Assembly (NCBI GenBank): GCA_037951105.1
Contig: JBAMJV010002943.1
Location: 180,299 to 244,298, forward strand
Length of the DNA stretch: 64,000 nt
Direction of reading: 5' to 3'
DNA from: Echinarachnius parma
Lineage: Eukaryota; Echinodermata; Echinoidea; Clypeasteroida; Echinarachniidae
The notes below the pieces were generated by a model. The model had not been told where the DNA came from. It saw only the letters and a list, made by a program, of their open reading frames with translations, and ran no database searches. The position numbers were made by a program, and so were the translations under genes. Positions within the stretch are counted from its first letter, which is position 1; the number at the start of each line of letters is the position of its first letter. Shown piece by piece: positions 33,032 through 44,867 of the stretch.

Positions 33032-36000
33032 CTGCGGAGGAAAAGTGAATGTAAGCAAACGAGAAATTTTACAATAGCATTTTGGGGAGAAAAAAACCTA
33101 GAATTCGCAAAATAATATAATTTCAAAATTATTGAATTATTGTTGGGCTCCGCAATAGTTACAAATTGTTATTTCAGCCGTTTCTGAACCGATTTTGATC
33201 GAATAAAGTAATTAATTCAATTCTAACACTTAGTTTTTCATTACCTCACTACAACAATTAAGTGTGCAATGCCTTCTATACCAAAACTCAACTAACTCTT
33301 TCCGAAAAATCTAGGTAATGCCTGTACACTTTTCCGAAAATATATTAGAGGAGCTTTTAATAGTTGTAAATGATCTCTCTGTTATACAAATTACACATCA
33401 TTAAATTCACAATAAAAAAACAAAATACATTTTCAAAACATAAATTATTTTAGATAGCGTATTCCAAGGGATGGGGGGGGGGGGGGGGGGGGGGAGGGTT
33501 GAAATGGTTGATTGAATAATAAAGAAATTACACAGGGGGACCTATGTGCCATGGGCATGGGAAAGTTGAGTGTTGGTAAAGGGGGGCACTTCATAAAATA
33601 GTGTGAGATAATGAAAGGCTGACTGTCAAATAAGAAAGAACACACCATTTTAATGAGGGAATAAACTTTATTTGAACAAAATCGGTTTAAAAAACGGCTG
33701 AAATGTCGATAAACATATTCATTCAAAAATTCGTCACCAGACAAATATAAACAAATGCTTAAAGACTACCTTAATATAAATGTGAATAGGTTTTTAAAAA
33801 GTTGTTGATGATAATTCTTTTGAATCAATATTTTAACAAAACATTAACATTTAATCGGTTTAGCCATTTCATACAAAATTGTGCATTTAATGCACAATTT
33901 TGTATGAAATGGCTAAACCGATTTTTTATTTTTTTAGAGAGCGCCCTTTTGAGTTGTAACGGCTCTTTTTGAATGATAATAGGCATTTTACTCAGTCGTT
34001 TGTAACGTTGTATTCCTTTTTAACATGGTAGAGTAATGAATATTAGTTTCTAATATATTGGTGCAGGTTTAAGTTACTGGAATTCACTTTGACCAAAACT
34101 GTACTCTCTTTACAAAAACTCACTATCCCTTTAACGAGAACAACTTACGTGTAGTAGAGGTGTAATAGAGGATATACTCGACCCTGGAGCATCCACCTAA
34201 GGCAGAACAGTCCAGAGTGTCTTCTGCTGAGCACGCCGCTGAATACCCAGGGATGTTGAGGTTATCGAGCCCACTGGAGCTCAGTGAAGTGCAATTGTAG
34301 CACATCTGTGCGTTACCTGTTAAATAATAACAACGTTGTATTTACCAAGTTGTTGTTGTTGTTGTTTTGTTATTTTGGCGTTCAAATAAATGAATATTTA
34401 CGCCATAATACTTAATTATTATTATTTTTATGGAGTTCCTACTTCATGCTGCCTGTCCATCGCTCAAATCCGACCTAACTGTGCATCATCTGGTCAGTCC
34501 GGCACAGTACATCGTGCAGACTTCTCAGCTCGGTGACATACCAGGGTATGTGTGCAAGCCGAGCCTAGACCCCTCAGATGCTCGAAAATGAGGTGTCAGG
34601 TGCAATCTGTTGGGCTCCAAATAATGCAATAATGCATGCCAAATTAAAAACAATATATATATTCATCAATTTCAAAAATCTAACACAAAAAAAAAATAAA
34701 GCACTCATTCAGTGGGCTCTTTTACATAAGATACATCAATTTGTTAGTAATTGTATACAAAATTAAACTTTCACTAAAACAAATATAATAGAGATGCTAA
34801 GCAAATATATGCAATAATCTAAATACAAATCTTGTTTTGCTATTCATCGAACCTCCTTGTTCTATAAATGAAATTAATCAATGCCACTTGCAATTTTGTA
34901 TCGAATATTTCCAACATCTTATATAAATCTACAATTCTACAAATAACATTGCCCTTTCAATGATATATTTCGTACAATCAACAAGAAAGTGTTCACAAGT
35001 TTCAATTTCATTACAAAACTGGCAATCGCCAGATAATTTAAGACCAATTTTATATAAATGTGCATTGACACCCCATTCGAATCCTGTGCAACAATACTTC
35101 ATTTTTTCTATTTTTAGAGCACCATGATTCAATGTATTTTATATTTATATTCTTTTTCACTTTCTTTAAGACACTATTCGAGGCATTCCACCTTTCCTGC
35201 CACATATTTACAACATATAATAGCAATATTGCATTTACTTCTGATTCATTCAATTTATTTTCTATTTAAATAAAAGTGTGTCCAAGGGCTTGTTTCGCCG
35301 AGAGTTCTACAATCTCATTACGTACAACACCACAATGTCCGGGAATCCACTCAAGGAATACGTGGATTCATTGATGTTTAATAATCATTAATTTCATTAA
35401 TATTTCACTGACGCATACATCTTCTTTCCAATTTCTTATCGCCATTAGGGCACTCAACCAATCAATAAATATAACCATTCCAACATATAAATTTTCAAAC
35501 TGTTCTAGCCAATCTCAACATTTCTCAACATTTGCGCGGAGAACTATTTACCGAGTATTAATTACATTAGAATGAATTATTTTAATCGACGAGCACGCTT
35601 CAATGATAATCCGTGCGATTGTTACGACCGAACAATGCATCTTGACTTTCTGTAGAAAATTATACACATGCGAATAAGCGTAGCTGATTCTCTCATGATG
35701 AATAAATGCATGACTCATTAAGAGATTTTGCAATTTTAATTTCACTTGACAAGATATCATTTTAAATATAATGCCAATATATAATTTCAATTTTTGTTGT
35801 GGTTATACATGCAACAATTATTTCTAAATGAACTAGGACACGTGCGTGTTCAGATGTCAATTAATTACACATGTGCATACAGGCACAATATACGACCAGA
35901 AATTCTAAATGGCCGCCAACCTGTCTAATGAGACCACCTGTCTATAGCGACCACTTTTCACCGGTCCCTTGAGCGGTCGCTATAGACAGGTTTGACTGTA

Positions 36001-38538
36001 TCGGTATCAAGGCTAACCTGATGAAGATCCTAAGAGAGGGGACAAGCTACAAACTGTCACATTTAACAACCATCCTCATGCGACATATCACATAAAGAAA
36101 TCAGTTCTTTACTCTATGGTATTTTCACAAATGTGAAATACACTTGCCTATAATTTGGGATATGTTGATTTCTACTAAAGAATTTTGGTGAATGATATCC
36201 CTCTGAAACTGAACAGCATACGTATAGACAGTACATCATCCGCTAAAGAGTAACAATGATATGTGCTCGACAGTCATTTAGTTTTGTCAAAATTGTCCAA
36301 ATACCAAACATCAAAGGAATAGGTTATAGATTGCCTGAGAAATGCCCATCCAAATGATTTTTTTTTGTCAATGGGCAATCAGTATTATAGTGCACTGGTT
36401 TCAAAATTTAGGAACCAGCGCACTTTAAAGTTTTGCTTCATTGATTATTGAGGTTCGTCAGTGTCAGTGAGAACCGTGTTTGAATTCAACTTGACAAAGT
36501 GAGTAATTGATGGAAGGGACTTTCCATGTCTGGGTCCTAGTCTTTAATCCACACATCTGAATACTGGTTTCTTGATTATCCGTGGTTTTCGGGCATTAAA
36601 TGGCTCACAGAGTTGTCACTTATGTCAATGATGACATCATTACATGTGTCTGTATAATGAAAGATCTTAACTCAGGTATACTGAAATGTGAAAGCCACCA
36701 AGCTAATTTACACATCTCTATGAAATTAGTGTAACACACATGACCATTACATTAAGTGATGGGTAATGCACTTATTACGAAATTAATAAAAAGTCCTTGG
36801 CCCCGTTGCATTGTCGATTGTATCTCTTTCTGCAACGGGGCCCTTGAGACATATGCAGTCACAAAATGTAACCATAGCTGTTAAATCCATCATCCTGACC
36901 AGTGCAAGGATTTAAATCTTAGATAGGCTGCAATATACATATTTAAATTGTAAGGGTTCTTTCATTATAGATATTATATATCTATAGGCCTATTACATAT
37001 TTGCGTTCCATAATATTATCATTATAATACTTGCTATTTGCTATATCTAGATTCTGTGCATTTCATTATCAACATGTGAAATAAATAAATGCGTTTAGTT
37101 CTATTATAATGATTTAGTAAAAACCTATATCAAAGATACTGTATGTTATTGTTTTTAATGCGATATGTGTTCTATTGTTTTATTACTTTTAATACTTTTA
37201 TATCATTGAAAAACTTTCCCAAAATAAAAAGTTTGTAACGTTTGAATAGTTTAAAACTTTCAATGCGTTTTTTGTACATAACTGAACATGACATTTCATG
37301 TTGTTCGTATAACACGTGCAGTGGCGTAGCTACGGGGGGTGGGGGGGGGGGGGGGGGGGGGCACAGGGGGGCACGTGCCCCCCCCCCCCAATAATTTCGA
37401 AAAAAAACAATAGAAAACATAAGGGGCCATTTTTTGAAAAAACAAAGAAATACATAATAATTAAGTATTATGGCGTAAATATTCATTTTGAATGAACGCC
37501 AAAATAATAAAATAACAACAACAACAATGACACGCGGCACATTCAACAAAGATATGATCCAGTCAAATTTGGTGTCAAAAGATGCACAAGACCCTACATA
37601 TCACGAATCTGAAGCAATCTGATGATATCATTGTGCATTTTAGTGTAATATTGTGAAAATAGCAGAGACAAACCTTCATGAATCCTAAGGATTTAACCTG
37701 TTTAAAGGCGCTATTTACGTACATTAGGGGTTAAATCGTTCATACACGTTTTGTGGATTTCCAGTAGCTAGATCGCGAGGTTGTACACCTAAGTTATGAT
37801 CCTAGAAGGTCCTAGAATACATTTCTGGTGCACAACCTTTTATAACATTCCATGTTTGATATCCTAAAAAGGGGGTGTTTGCTCCCTGGGTATGAGTCTT
37901 TACTAATTTGTCCAAAGTCTTAGCTATATGGAAAACAACAGATAAAGGTCGAGAATTAGAACAAGTATCTTTTGGCCCGTTACCTTTATAAAATGTGGTC
38001 ACCTTAGCATATTCCAAATTATCAAAAATGAATCCAGTATGAATAGAATGATTAAATAATACAGTAATTGATTTTTCTAAAAAAATTTAAAAACGCGACA
38101 AGTTTTAAAAGTTTACAATCAATATTTAAAATATAAGTTACTATCATTGGATTATTAATTCAACGATTCAAATGATGACTTCACTTGAAATCGTTCTTTA
38201 AGTATTCATGGATCACCATTTTACACATGAAATAAGATGAAGCTTGAAACCAAACTATTCATAAATAGAGCAAATTTTCCGTGAGAAAATAACTGGTGGA
38301 TGTTAGGTAGCGAATATCAAAACTTGTAAAACAAGGAACTACTTTCGTTAAGTATTTTTTTATATCTAACATAGGAATGAAACAACACAAATTCACTCTC
38401 TTCTGATACATGACAGCGATTACTATGTATATTAATTTTATCTATATAAACGGATAGACTGAAATTATGTAACATCTTACCTTGGATTAGACAAGCAGCA
38501 TACATGACAAATATCACGAGATTCACTTGTGGAGCCAT
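32748..38538 (-). CDS. Ly6/uPAR-like (LU domain) GPI-anchored protein, gene B, three exons
   Basis: Joined from exons 38481-38538, 34149-34316 and 32748-33031: 170 codons including stop, 169 aa. Both introns are phase 1, in the same places as in gene A. Seen: a signal peptide (MAPQVNLVIFVMYAACLIQ), ten LU cysteines from MCYNC to CLCSGNLCN, an N-glycosylation sequon (NCT) inside the first cysteine pair, and the same hydrophobic anchor tail as gene A. Known: LU proteins are extracellular beta-finger folds used as receptors, ligands or modulators. Inferred: cell-surface GPI-anchored protein of unknown partner. Intron 1 (4.2 kb) holds a decayed RNase H LINE, an hAT-like element and an RT relic; intron 2 (1.1 kb) holds two TTAA-flanked elements, one with a perfect palindrome. 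Confidence 0.87.
33115..33300. mobile_element. MITE family 1, 3' part only
   Basis: Matches the last third of the family (TTTCTGAACCGATTTTGATC through ACCAAAACTCAACTAA). In gene B intron 2. Confidence 0.6.
33548..34134. mobile_element. MITE family 1 copy in gene B intron 2, reverse orientation
   Basis: AAAGTTGAGTGTTGG to ACTCACTATCCCTTTAA, ending 15 bp from the gene B exon 2 donor. It holds a perfect 71-bp palindrome at 33853-33923. A partial sibling lies at 33115-33300. Confidence 0.65.
33853..33923. repeat. 71-bp perfect palindrome in gene B intron 2
   Basis: 35-base arms around a single T at 33888; starts AATCGGTTTAGCCATTTC. Lies inside a MITE family 1 copy. Confidence 0.9.
34149..34316 (-). 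CDS. Gene B exon 2: N-terminal half of LU domain
   Basis: A 168-bp exon between the acceptor ATTTAACAG and the donor ACAC|GTAAGT. It encodes GNAQMCYNC through CSALGGC, carrying cysteines 1 to 5. Only about half of its residues match gene A exon 2, and the matches cluster at the cysteines and CSALGGC. A TTAA-flanked element ends about 15 bp below the donor, inside intron 2. Confidence 0.87.
34925..35500 (-). pseudogene. Decayed LINE 3' end with RNase H domain, in gene B intron 1
   Basis: Minus strand fragments in shifted frames: IFIDWLSALMAIRNW, then LEWIPGHCGVVRNEIVEL (RNase H C-terminal motif with the catalytic-loop His and Asp-equivalent position as Glu), then HRIRMGCQC and, in another frame, CQFCNEIETCEHFLVDC (zinc knuckle). 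Known: RNase H at the C-terminus occurs in the I/Nimb/LOA-like LINE groups. At least one frameshift and one stop; inactive. Confidence 0.65.
35501..37029. other. Gene B intron 1: small transposon ends only
   Basis: At 35925-36000 the words TCTATAGCGACCAC and GTCGCTATAGACAGG form an inverted repeat typical of a short DNA-element end; 36793-36842 holds a hairpin GGCCCCGTTGCA/TGCAACGGGGCC. Nothing coding. Confidence 0.4.
37030..37890. repeat. Repeat shared with 49.1-50.35 kb
   Basis: AATGCGTTTTTTGTACATAA, CAGAGACAAACCTTCATGAA and CATTTCTGGTGCACAACCT occur in order in both places; each copy has a different insertion (hAT-like here, MITE family 1 there). Confidence 0.65.
37319..37395. mobile_element. 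hAT-like element, one end only, in gene B intron 1
   Basis: CAGTGGCGTAGCTACGGGGG then G tracts, GCACGTGCCCC and a C tract; the far end is not clear. A lone reversed end (GCTACGCCACTG) lies at 42367-42378. Confidence 0.45.
37802..38100 (-). pseudogene. RT relic in gene B intron 1, paralog of the gene A relic
   Basis: The minus strand encodes YAKVTTFYKGNGPKDTCSNS, matching the gene A relic almost residue for residue, 380-680 bp from exon 1 in both genes. It is truncated at about 37893 by a different repeat shared with 50.0-50.35 kb. Confidence 0.65.
38481..38538 (-). CDS. Gene B exon 1: signal peptide
   Basis: The ATG at 38538-38536 is followed by 19 codons plus one base and the donor CCAAG|GTAAGATG at 38480. 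Seventeen of 19 residues match gene A exon 1. An upstream in-frame GTG AAA is also present, but the ATG is the conserved start. Confidence 0.87.
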
Positions 38539-38628
38539 TTTCACTTGAATCTGCTGACTAATTCGATGAAATGAAGGAACGAGTAAAATATGTGGAGTCT
38601 ATGAAGATAACACAGCGAACAACCGCGG

Positions 38629-38652
38629 TTTATACTAAATTATCTAGCCAAT
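38629..38652 (-). promoter_or_regulatory. Likely core promoter of gene B (TATA plus reversed CCAAT)
   Basis: The minus strand reads ATTGG (38652-38648), then TATAAACCGCGG from 38634, about 95 bp before the gene B ATG. It matches the gene A layout, including the CCGCGG directly after the TATA box. Confidence 0.5.
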
Positions 38653-38847
38653 AGCTTCGGATACAACTGCAATAAGGGAAAACAAACTTCTTAACTGTCT
38701 TCCTTTCCTGGAATTTATAGTTTATATGGTCTTCTCACAAGTGCGATCCTTTCATCAATTGATTCGACAACATTGCGTGATTTGCAAATTCGTAAATTTG
38801 GCCTCAGCTCTGTCCAAATTCCCCAGCGGGGTGAGCTAGCTCTGGGT

Positions 38848-38880
38848 GACCAATAAGAATGTTTGGTTTAAGTCACGTGG
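38848..38880. promoter_or_regulatory. Conserved CCAAT plus CACGTG E-box upstream of gene B
   Basis: GACCAATAAG then GTCACGTGG (core 38874-38879), about 335 bp upstream of the gene B ATG and matching the gene A copy base for base across the core. Confidence 0.35.
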
Positions 38881-40479
38881 TCATTTAGTTTGGAGAACGC
38901 CCATGTTTAACCCTCTTCATGCCGTGAGTCAAGGCGAGACATGACAATTATACGGAAAGCGTGTCGTCGATACTGAAAACTACGTGGTGTCTGGCCCATA
39001 CGACCATGTTAAACACCGCATTGTAGGTTGCGTGTTTTATGTAGAAGGGGAGGAGGTAATAAGAAGGTCGGGGAGCAATCCCCCTTATGTGAATCAGTGC
39101 CAACACACCCTTTCTAGTCACCACCCCCTTCTTTATCCCGTTGGACAACATGGAAAGGAATGAATGCATGATATAAGGGATAACATCACAATATTTATTT
39201 GGTAGAAGGGATACATGCCTCTTCAAGCTAACATCCACACCCCCCCCCCCCCCCTCCTCCCGCCTACCCTATCCCCTCCTTCTTCAATTTTCCCCATCAT
39301 CACCCCCCCCCCTCCCTCTCCCCCTCCCCGAATCCCGTACTAATTTTACCCCACGTACGCCTCTTAGCCGTTGTTTGGTGAACGAGTAACAGTACTCATG
39401 GCAGTTCAAGGGTTACCTGGCTATCTATGGGCGCGGTAGATTACATCCCATAATAGAAAGGGAAATAGACCGCGATTACAACCGGAATTTAAATATAATT
39501 GCGCATCTTAATTTTAAAGGGATATCTCGTCACTTATGTTAATTATGTTTGTACATGCAATAGTTGTCAAAATATTGGTAACACGTGAATCTGCTTGTGG
39601 TTGATATGTAGAAGCTTTAATGATAACATTTTGTCAATAAAAGGCCACGTAACGAGCAAAAATTTAAATAAACTATATTTCTTCCATAATATTACAAAGC
39701 TGTAAGATCCCTCACTTTTGTTTCATTTGAATCAGGGAAGGTAAGTGAAATAACAACAAAGACATGTTTGAGCGCATTCATGGAAGGATGGAATTATAAT
39801 TTCGCATCCGAACAACAGTATGTCTCAAGTGTATTTGTTTGATTCAAGTACAAACCTTTGATCCCTTTATGGTTACACTGTAGGATGTCATTGTATCCCA
39901 TAATATCACTCCAAATATGTGCGGGGGCAGGAAATGACAACTGACCAATGGTTACGCACATCATGAGTCACGTGATAGCGGTGGGGAATACGACGTTCTA
40001 TGAATTCAGTGATTCTCGAGCTATTGTTCTCTTATTGCATAACACTTGTATAGTACAAATAGTATTAATTCTGAATGGTGGTAAATCCAGTTGTTGGCGG
40101 TTGACGATATTACTACATTGGTACTATGCGTTGCGATCTAGAAATCCATATTTTAGGACAAACAACAACAATCAAATTCAAAATATGGAACAATCTATGC
40201 TCATTATATTTCGGTCAGCAAGTTTACAAAGTTATACAAAGAAACACGCCTTTCTCTAAAGTTGAGAAAATTGATTTAAAAACGCCTTTTGGAATTAAGA
40301 TCTTCAATTCATATAATCAATCAAACGTTGCAGAACGGCAAATAGTTTTGTTTTCGAACATGTTGATGCTCATTATTAACAGGTTTTGTTACAGGGTCGA
40401 TTCTTATGTATTCGAACGAACATAAAAGAAAATTACCAGAAATAAATAGACTAACTAATGAAAATGAGCGAGGAAGAAG

Positions 40480-40552
40480 AAGCTTCGCCGTCGGTCGAAC
40501 CCGAAATCTCTTGATTGCTAGACCGAAGCCCAGCCATCAAGCCACAAGGGCA
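40480..40552 (-). repeat. tRNA-derived SINE head (degenerate), paralog copy
   Basis: Minus-strand box A/box B-like sequence matching 17757-17832 with a few changes. It marks the right edge of the gene B upstream block. Confidence 0.5.
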
Positions 40553-42690
40553 ATTCCACGGTAACGGAAGGACATTCAGACACAATTTTGGAACTTAAAT
40601 CAAATAATTCCAGGATCCTGCTTTTGATTTTTTATTCTAAATGGCATGTCTTTGATCCTTGTTGGGACACCTTTGATTTCCATTATTTCTAAAATTTTGA
40701 CCGCATTATGTAAATTAGATATGGACACTAATGAGGCCGGTAACGGAAGGACGCCAAAATGGACGTGGATTTTCAATTTTTTTAGTTATGACCCAATCTC
40801 TGTGAAGTTTCGAGGTTTATCATGTTTAGTTGGCTACTAGTCAATTTCCTTAAGTTCACAGAGTATAACACCACCTTTTAAGAAAAATATCTACATTGGT
40901 ATATTAATTATGAGAAATTAATTACTCCAGTGTTCGGTAACGGAAGGACGGTAACGGAAGGACCTCTGAAAAGTCTATACGAATTGTACAATAAAATTTT
41001 GAAATTTAAAGACCATTTATGAGAAGGAAACATCTCTTTTGTGGTCTAAAATGAGTTTGTATCATAGATAGCATATGGACATCACAAGCATTTACATTTC
41101 TATTTTTTTCTTACTATATTTCATGCTCCAATGGCTCTTATTCATGGTCAGTCCATGGTAACGGAATGACACTCAGACGCAAATTGTCAACTTTAAAAAA
41201 GACATTTTTAAATACTTGTGTTGTTAGAACAGTCTATTTTGATAACAATACTTCCAAAACATACAGTTTTAAGGTCCCATCATTTTTTTATTTTTTTATT
41301 TCCGCACATTATTGAATATGCATACAAATGAGGTCGGTAACGGAAGGACACCAAAATGGACAAGGTTGTGTTATCAAATCAGTTTTAACTAAAACTCTGT
41401 GATATTAAATAATACAAAATATTTTAAGGGTACACATTTCACTCTCTGAAGGGTTAAGAAGAATTTACTTGTTCTTTGATTAAAATTTGTCCGCAGATAT
41501 TTGAGTTATTTCACACAAAGCGGACCAATTTTCGGTAACGGAAGGACATAATGGACTATAATGTATGATATGACACAGTAGGGTCATTCCATGGCAAATC
41601 ACCTTTTAAAAAAGTGAAATTTTTCATCGCAGCCCTCTTCAAATTTGCTAATATTTGGTATGTATGATATTTCAACCTTTAAAAGCGCAAGTATTTAAGT
41701 TTTAGCCCAATCCGCTCAATGGTTTTGGCGCTATGGTCGATTCTTATGGGGGAGTTTTGTAAGAAATGGGCGTGGGCACCATTTTTCAAATGGCCATTGT
41801 CCATTAACCGTTTGGTCAATTTATTTTGTAATGGTGTCATTGGACTGGGGATGTTATGTGCAATCCATTTATGCCATTTGTGTTCATGCATGAGCGAGTT
41901 TGGATACGATAACCTTTGACCTTAGATTTTGACCTTCCGTTTTACCTCGTGGATCAAATAATTTTCAGATTTTTTTTGGCTTAAATCTTGGCTTGATATA
42001 ATTTCTACAACATATTAAATAATTGGAGATATATTATTTCTTGCTTTTTCTACAGCCTTGTTTTTAGTTTGCAAATTTCATGTAAAATGTAATTATTTTA
42101 GACCTACACCCATATCCAAGAATTCTATAGGGGTGTATTGTATTAAAAAAAAGACCTATTCAAAGTCATGATCAGAGCCTATTCACACCCTGGCTCACTA
42201 CATTTAAATAGACCTACTAATCCCCATACAATAGAAATCCAGACAAATGGCATCATGGTACAGGGGCCCTGTTGCAGAAAGAGATAAAATCAATTGTGAG
42301 CAAGATCAAATGTTCTAAATGCACAAATCTGATTGGTTGAAGCACAGAAAATTACTAGTCTGACCACGCTACGCCACTGATAGCTGGCCATTGCAGGTAT
42401 TGTCTCATTATTTTGGGTTTTCATATATGAGAGACCAATTTTTTAACATAAATTTTGTCATAATATGTAATATGAGGTACCTTGTCCATCTGTTACCATG
42501 TGTATGGTAACGGAAGGACATTTTCTTTTGTTATTTATTAATTAACGAAGAAACAATGAGTAATACAATTGTTAGCAATGAGAAGGCCTACTTGAACTTG
42601 CTTTGCACTGAAGATTGGTCTGCTCTCTAACAATTATATGAGCCACAAAATTAAAAATATTGATTTTTCGGTAACGAAAGAGGATAATAA
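40553..42690 (+). repeat. GGTAACGGAAGGAC array with roughly 597-bp period
   Basis: GGTAACGGAAGGAC or close variants at about 40559, 40739, 40937, 40950, 41157, 41336, 41535, 42507 and 42669. The spacing pattern 180-198-219 repeats with a 597-bp offset, and flanking words (CCAAAATGGAC, CATTCAGAC-ACAA) repeat too. Not recognised as any known family. No gene found. Confidence 0.6.
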
Positions 42691-43083
42691 TGATTAAAGG
42701 GATCTTGTAACTTTGCACAAAGCGATCAGTGGGTGCTACAGTATATATTATTGTTATCTGATATGTCCACAAGGTGTTGTGTGAAAATTTCAAGTTAACC
42801 CTAATAAGGCCGGGGGGGGGGGGGCATAATGCCCCCCCCCCCCTCACCCCTCCGCAATGTTTTGTATTGCTCCATAACGCTGTAAGATGACGCGCCGCTG
42901 CTTGGTGATTTTTTTCTTTCGGGTCTTGCGCACATTTTAGAACAACAATTTCGAAAATTGGACCTACCATTACAAAGTCATGTGACCTTTTGTTTATGCA
43001 TGTCAGCCCGAAAATCGCTAAATTTCGTAAATATGCAAATTAATGAATTTTTCAAAAAAATCTAAAATTACCATTGTATTCTA

Positions 43084-43880
43084 TCAAAGACGCGTAATGG
43101 AAAGACTGACCACTGTACAATTATCCTGTACAAAGTGAATGGGCAGAGCGCGATGTACAAAATTAACACGCACTTTGATACGCAGGCTATTCATTATGAC
43201 GTCACAATAACAATGTGTACTTCGCCTGACTAAAATAACTTCAAGAAGACGTGATAAAGTTTGACGACCCCAAATTTGCATATCGCGCGTGAAATTTGCT
43301 TTGCGCACTTGGGTACGCGTACAATTATAAAGAATTAAATAAAGACAGTGCGCGGACTGAGCGCGCATTAACATTATAACACGCGAGTAGCCATTGCCAT
43401 TTTTCTCTACACGGTAAAAATCTTTAAATTAAAAAAATATGTTTCTTACAGCTTTGATTTCAATTCTAAAAACGCTATCGACTATAATTTTTAAATATTT
43501 TTCTTATCATGAGGATAATATTAATTCTACATAAAGACATAGCCCTAAAGGTTACTAAGGTTTACCCTAAAGCTGTTGCTCAATCTTCATGCTAGCCTGA
43601 TTTGCCGAGTATTTGTAAGTACAGTTTGATCCTTATTTTCTTTAAAATTCCAGTTTGATCCTTATTTTCTTTAAAATTCTTACGAAAGAAGGGGACATCT
43701 GTTCCAAAAAAGCTATCGACTATAATTTTTAAATGTTTTTTTATTAATAAAAATGGCACATATGCAGTGATATAATAAATTCCCTATGGACACTAAGGTC
43801 TGGCTTAAGCTAGATTTGAATCTTCATTCTGTTTGAAGGGGCATCGCTGCGCGACCGCCAGTGAGCTGTCTTGTAATTAT
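43084..43880 (-). repeat. Left arm of large inverted repeat (LINE-free copy)
   Basis: On the minus strand this block runs through the sequences found at 53505-53812 and then 58853-59345 on the plus strand, without the LINE between them. It contains a small internal direct duplication (CAGTTTGATCCTTATTTTC, 43622 and 43651). No coding potential was recognised. Confidence 0.7.
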
Positions 43881-44310
43881 ACAGTCTTTGATTCTATACA
43901 CCTCACTTATCATGCGTGTACATTTTCACGGCCATCGGCCGCTCCGCGGCCGAGATATTAAGCGGGGCCATAATGCCCCCCTTAATCAACCCCCGGGGGT
44001 CACTCTCAACATGACTGGCTACGCACCCGCGTCAAAAATAAACGGCGAAAGGGTATCATTTTCAGGTACACGGCGGCGTCGACGTTTTCCTTAAAAAGGG
44101 GTGTTTTTCAAGCACTGATCGCGCAAAAACCTAAAAAAGGGTACCTTTTCAGGTTCGCAGATTGCGACGTTTTTTCTCAAAAAGGGGTACCTTTTTAGGT
44201 GCACATGTTTTCGACGTTATTCTTTTAAAAGGGTGTGCAATCGCATTTCGGTTATGATGGAAATTGGAAACACATTATCGCGAGCGCGTGCGTACGTGTG
44301 TATATTACAT

Positions 44311-44867
44311 TAGCCGTATTCAGACGATGAAAGCCAAGTTCTTAAGAATTGCAATTCTTAAGAATTGCAATTCTTAAGAACTTCAAAATGTGTGTTCAAA
44401 CGATGCCAATTCTCGAGAGTTGCAATTCTTAAGAATTAAAACCGGAAGTAGCATGCGCGCCTTTCTCATTTGAGGTCACGCGCTCTCACTTGACTTGTTT
44501 TCACACCGGAAGCATATCTCGGTCATGAGGTCAACCCGAACCACGAGTCTCGAAGCTGATTGTGTTCAGACGGTAAAAAAAGTAGACTGCGCGCAGTCGC
44601 GCGCTTATCGCGCGCTCATTCTGCGCAAAATCTTACAAGTATCTTGTGGTTATCTTGTGGTTTGCAAACCACAAGATAACCACAAGATAACCACGAGATT
44701 GCGCATTTTTTGCAGTGTGCGCAATCTCGTGGTTTGGAAACCACAAGATAACCACGAGTCTTGCGTGTTCAAACGAGCGCAAACCACAAGATATTCTTAA
44801 GAATTGCAAACCACAAGATAACCACAAGATAACCACGAGATTTGCTTTTATCGTCTGAATGCGGCTA
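44311..44867. mobile_element. Palindrome-rich MITE (TAGCCGTATTCAGACGAT ends)
   Basis: Inverted ends TAGCCGTATTCAGACGATGA and TCGTCTGAATGCGGCTA. The interior repeats TTCTTAAGAATTGCAA and AACCACAAGATAACCAC and holds a perfect 50-bp palindrome at 44640-44689. Minus-strand and plus-strand ORFs here just translate these words. Confidence 0.65.

Larger units (their letters stand above)
38539..40555 (-). repeat. Gene B upstream block, paralogous to gene A upstream block
   Basis: Same order of sequence as 15763-17835, including the CCAAT/E-box pair, C-rich tracts (39239-39330, here partly homopolymer), a single copy of the CACGTG-containing 50-mer (39965-40015) that is doubled upstream of gene A, and a tRNA-like SINE head. 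No ORF of note. Confidence 0.75.

Noticed and set aside
34340..37530. A single 3.2-kb transposon bounded by an inverted TTATTTTGGCGTTCA / TGAACGCCAAAATAA pair
   Set aside because: The pair is real, but the space between holds unrelated pieces (RNase H LINE, part of an hAT-like element, a shared repeat) and no transposase.
42572..42970. 132-codon minus-strand ORF
   Set aside because: It crosses G and C homopolymers and has no recognisable motif or paralog.
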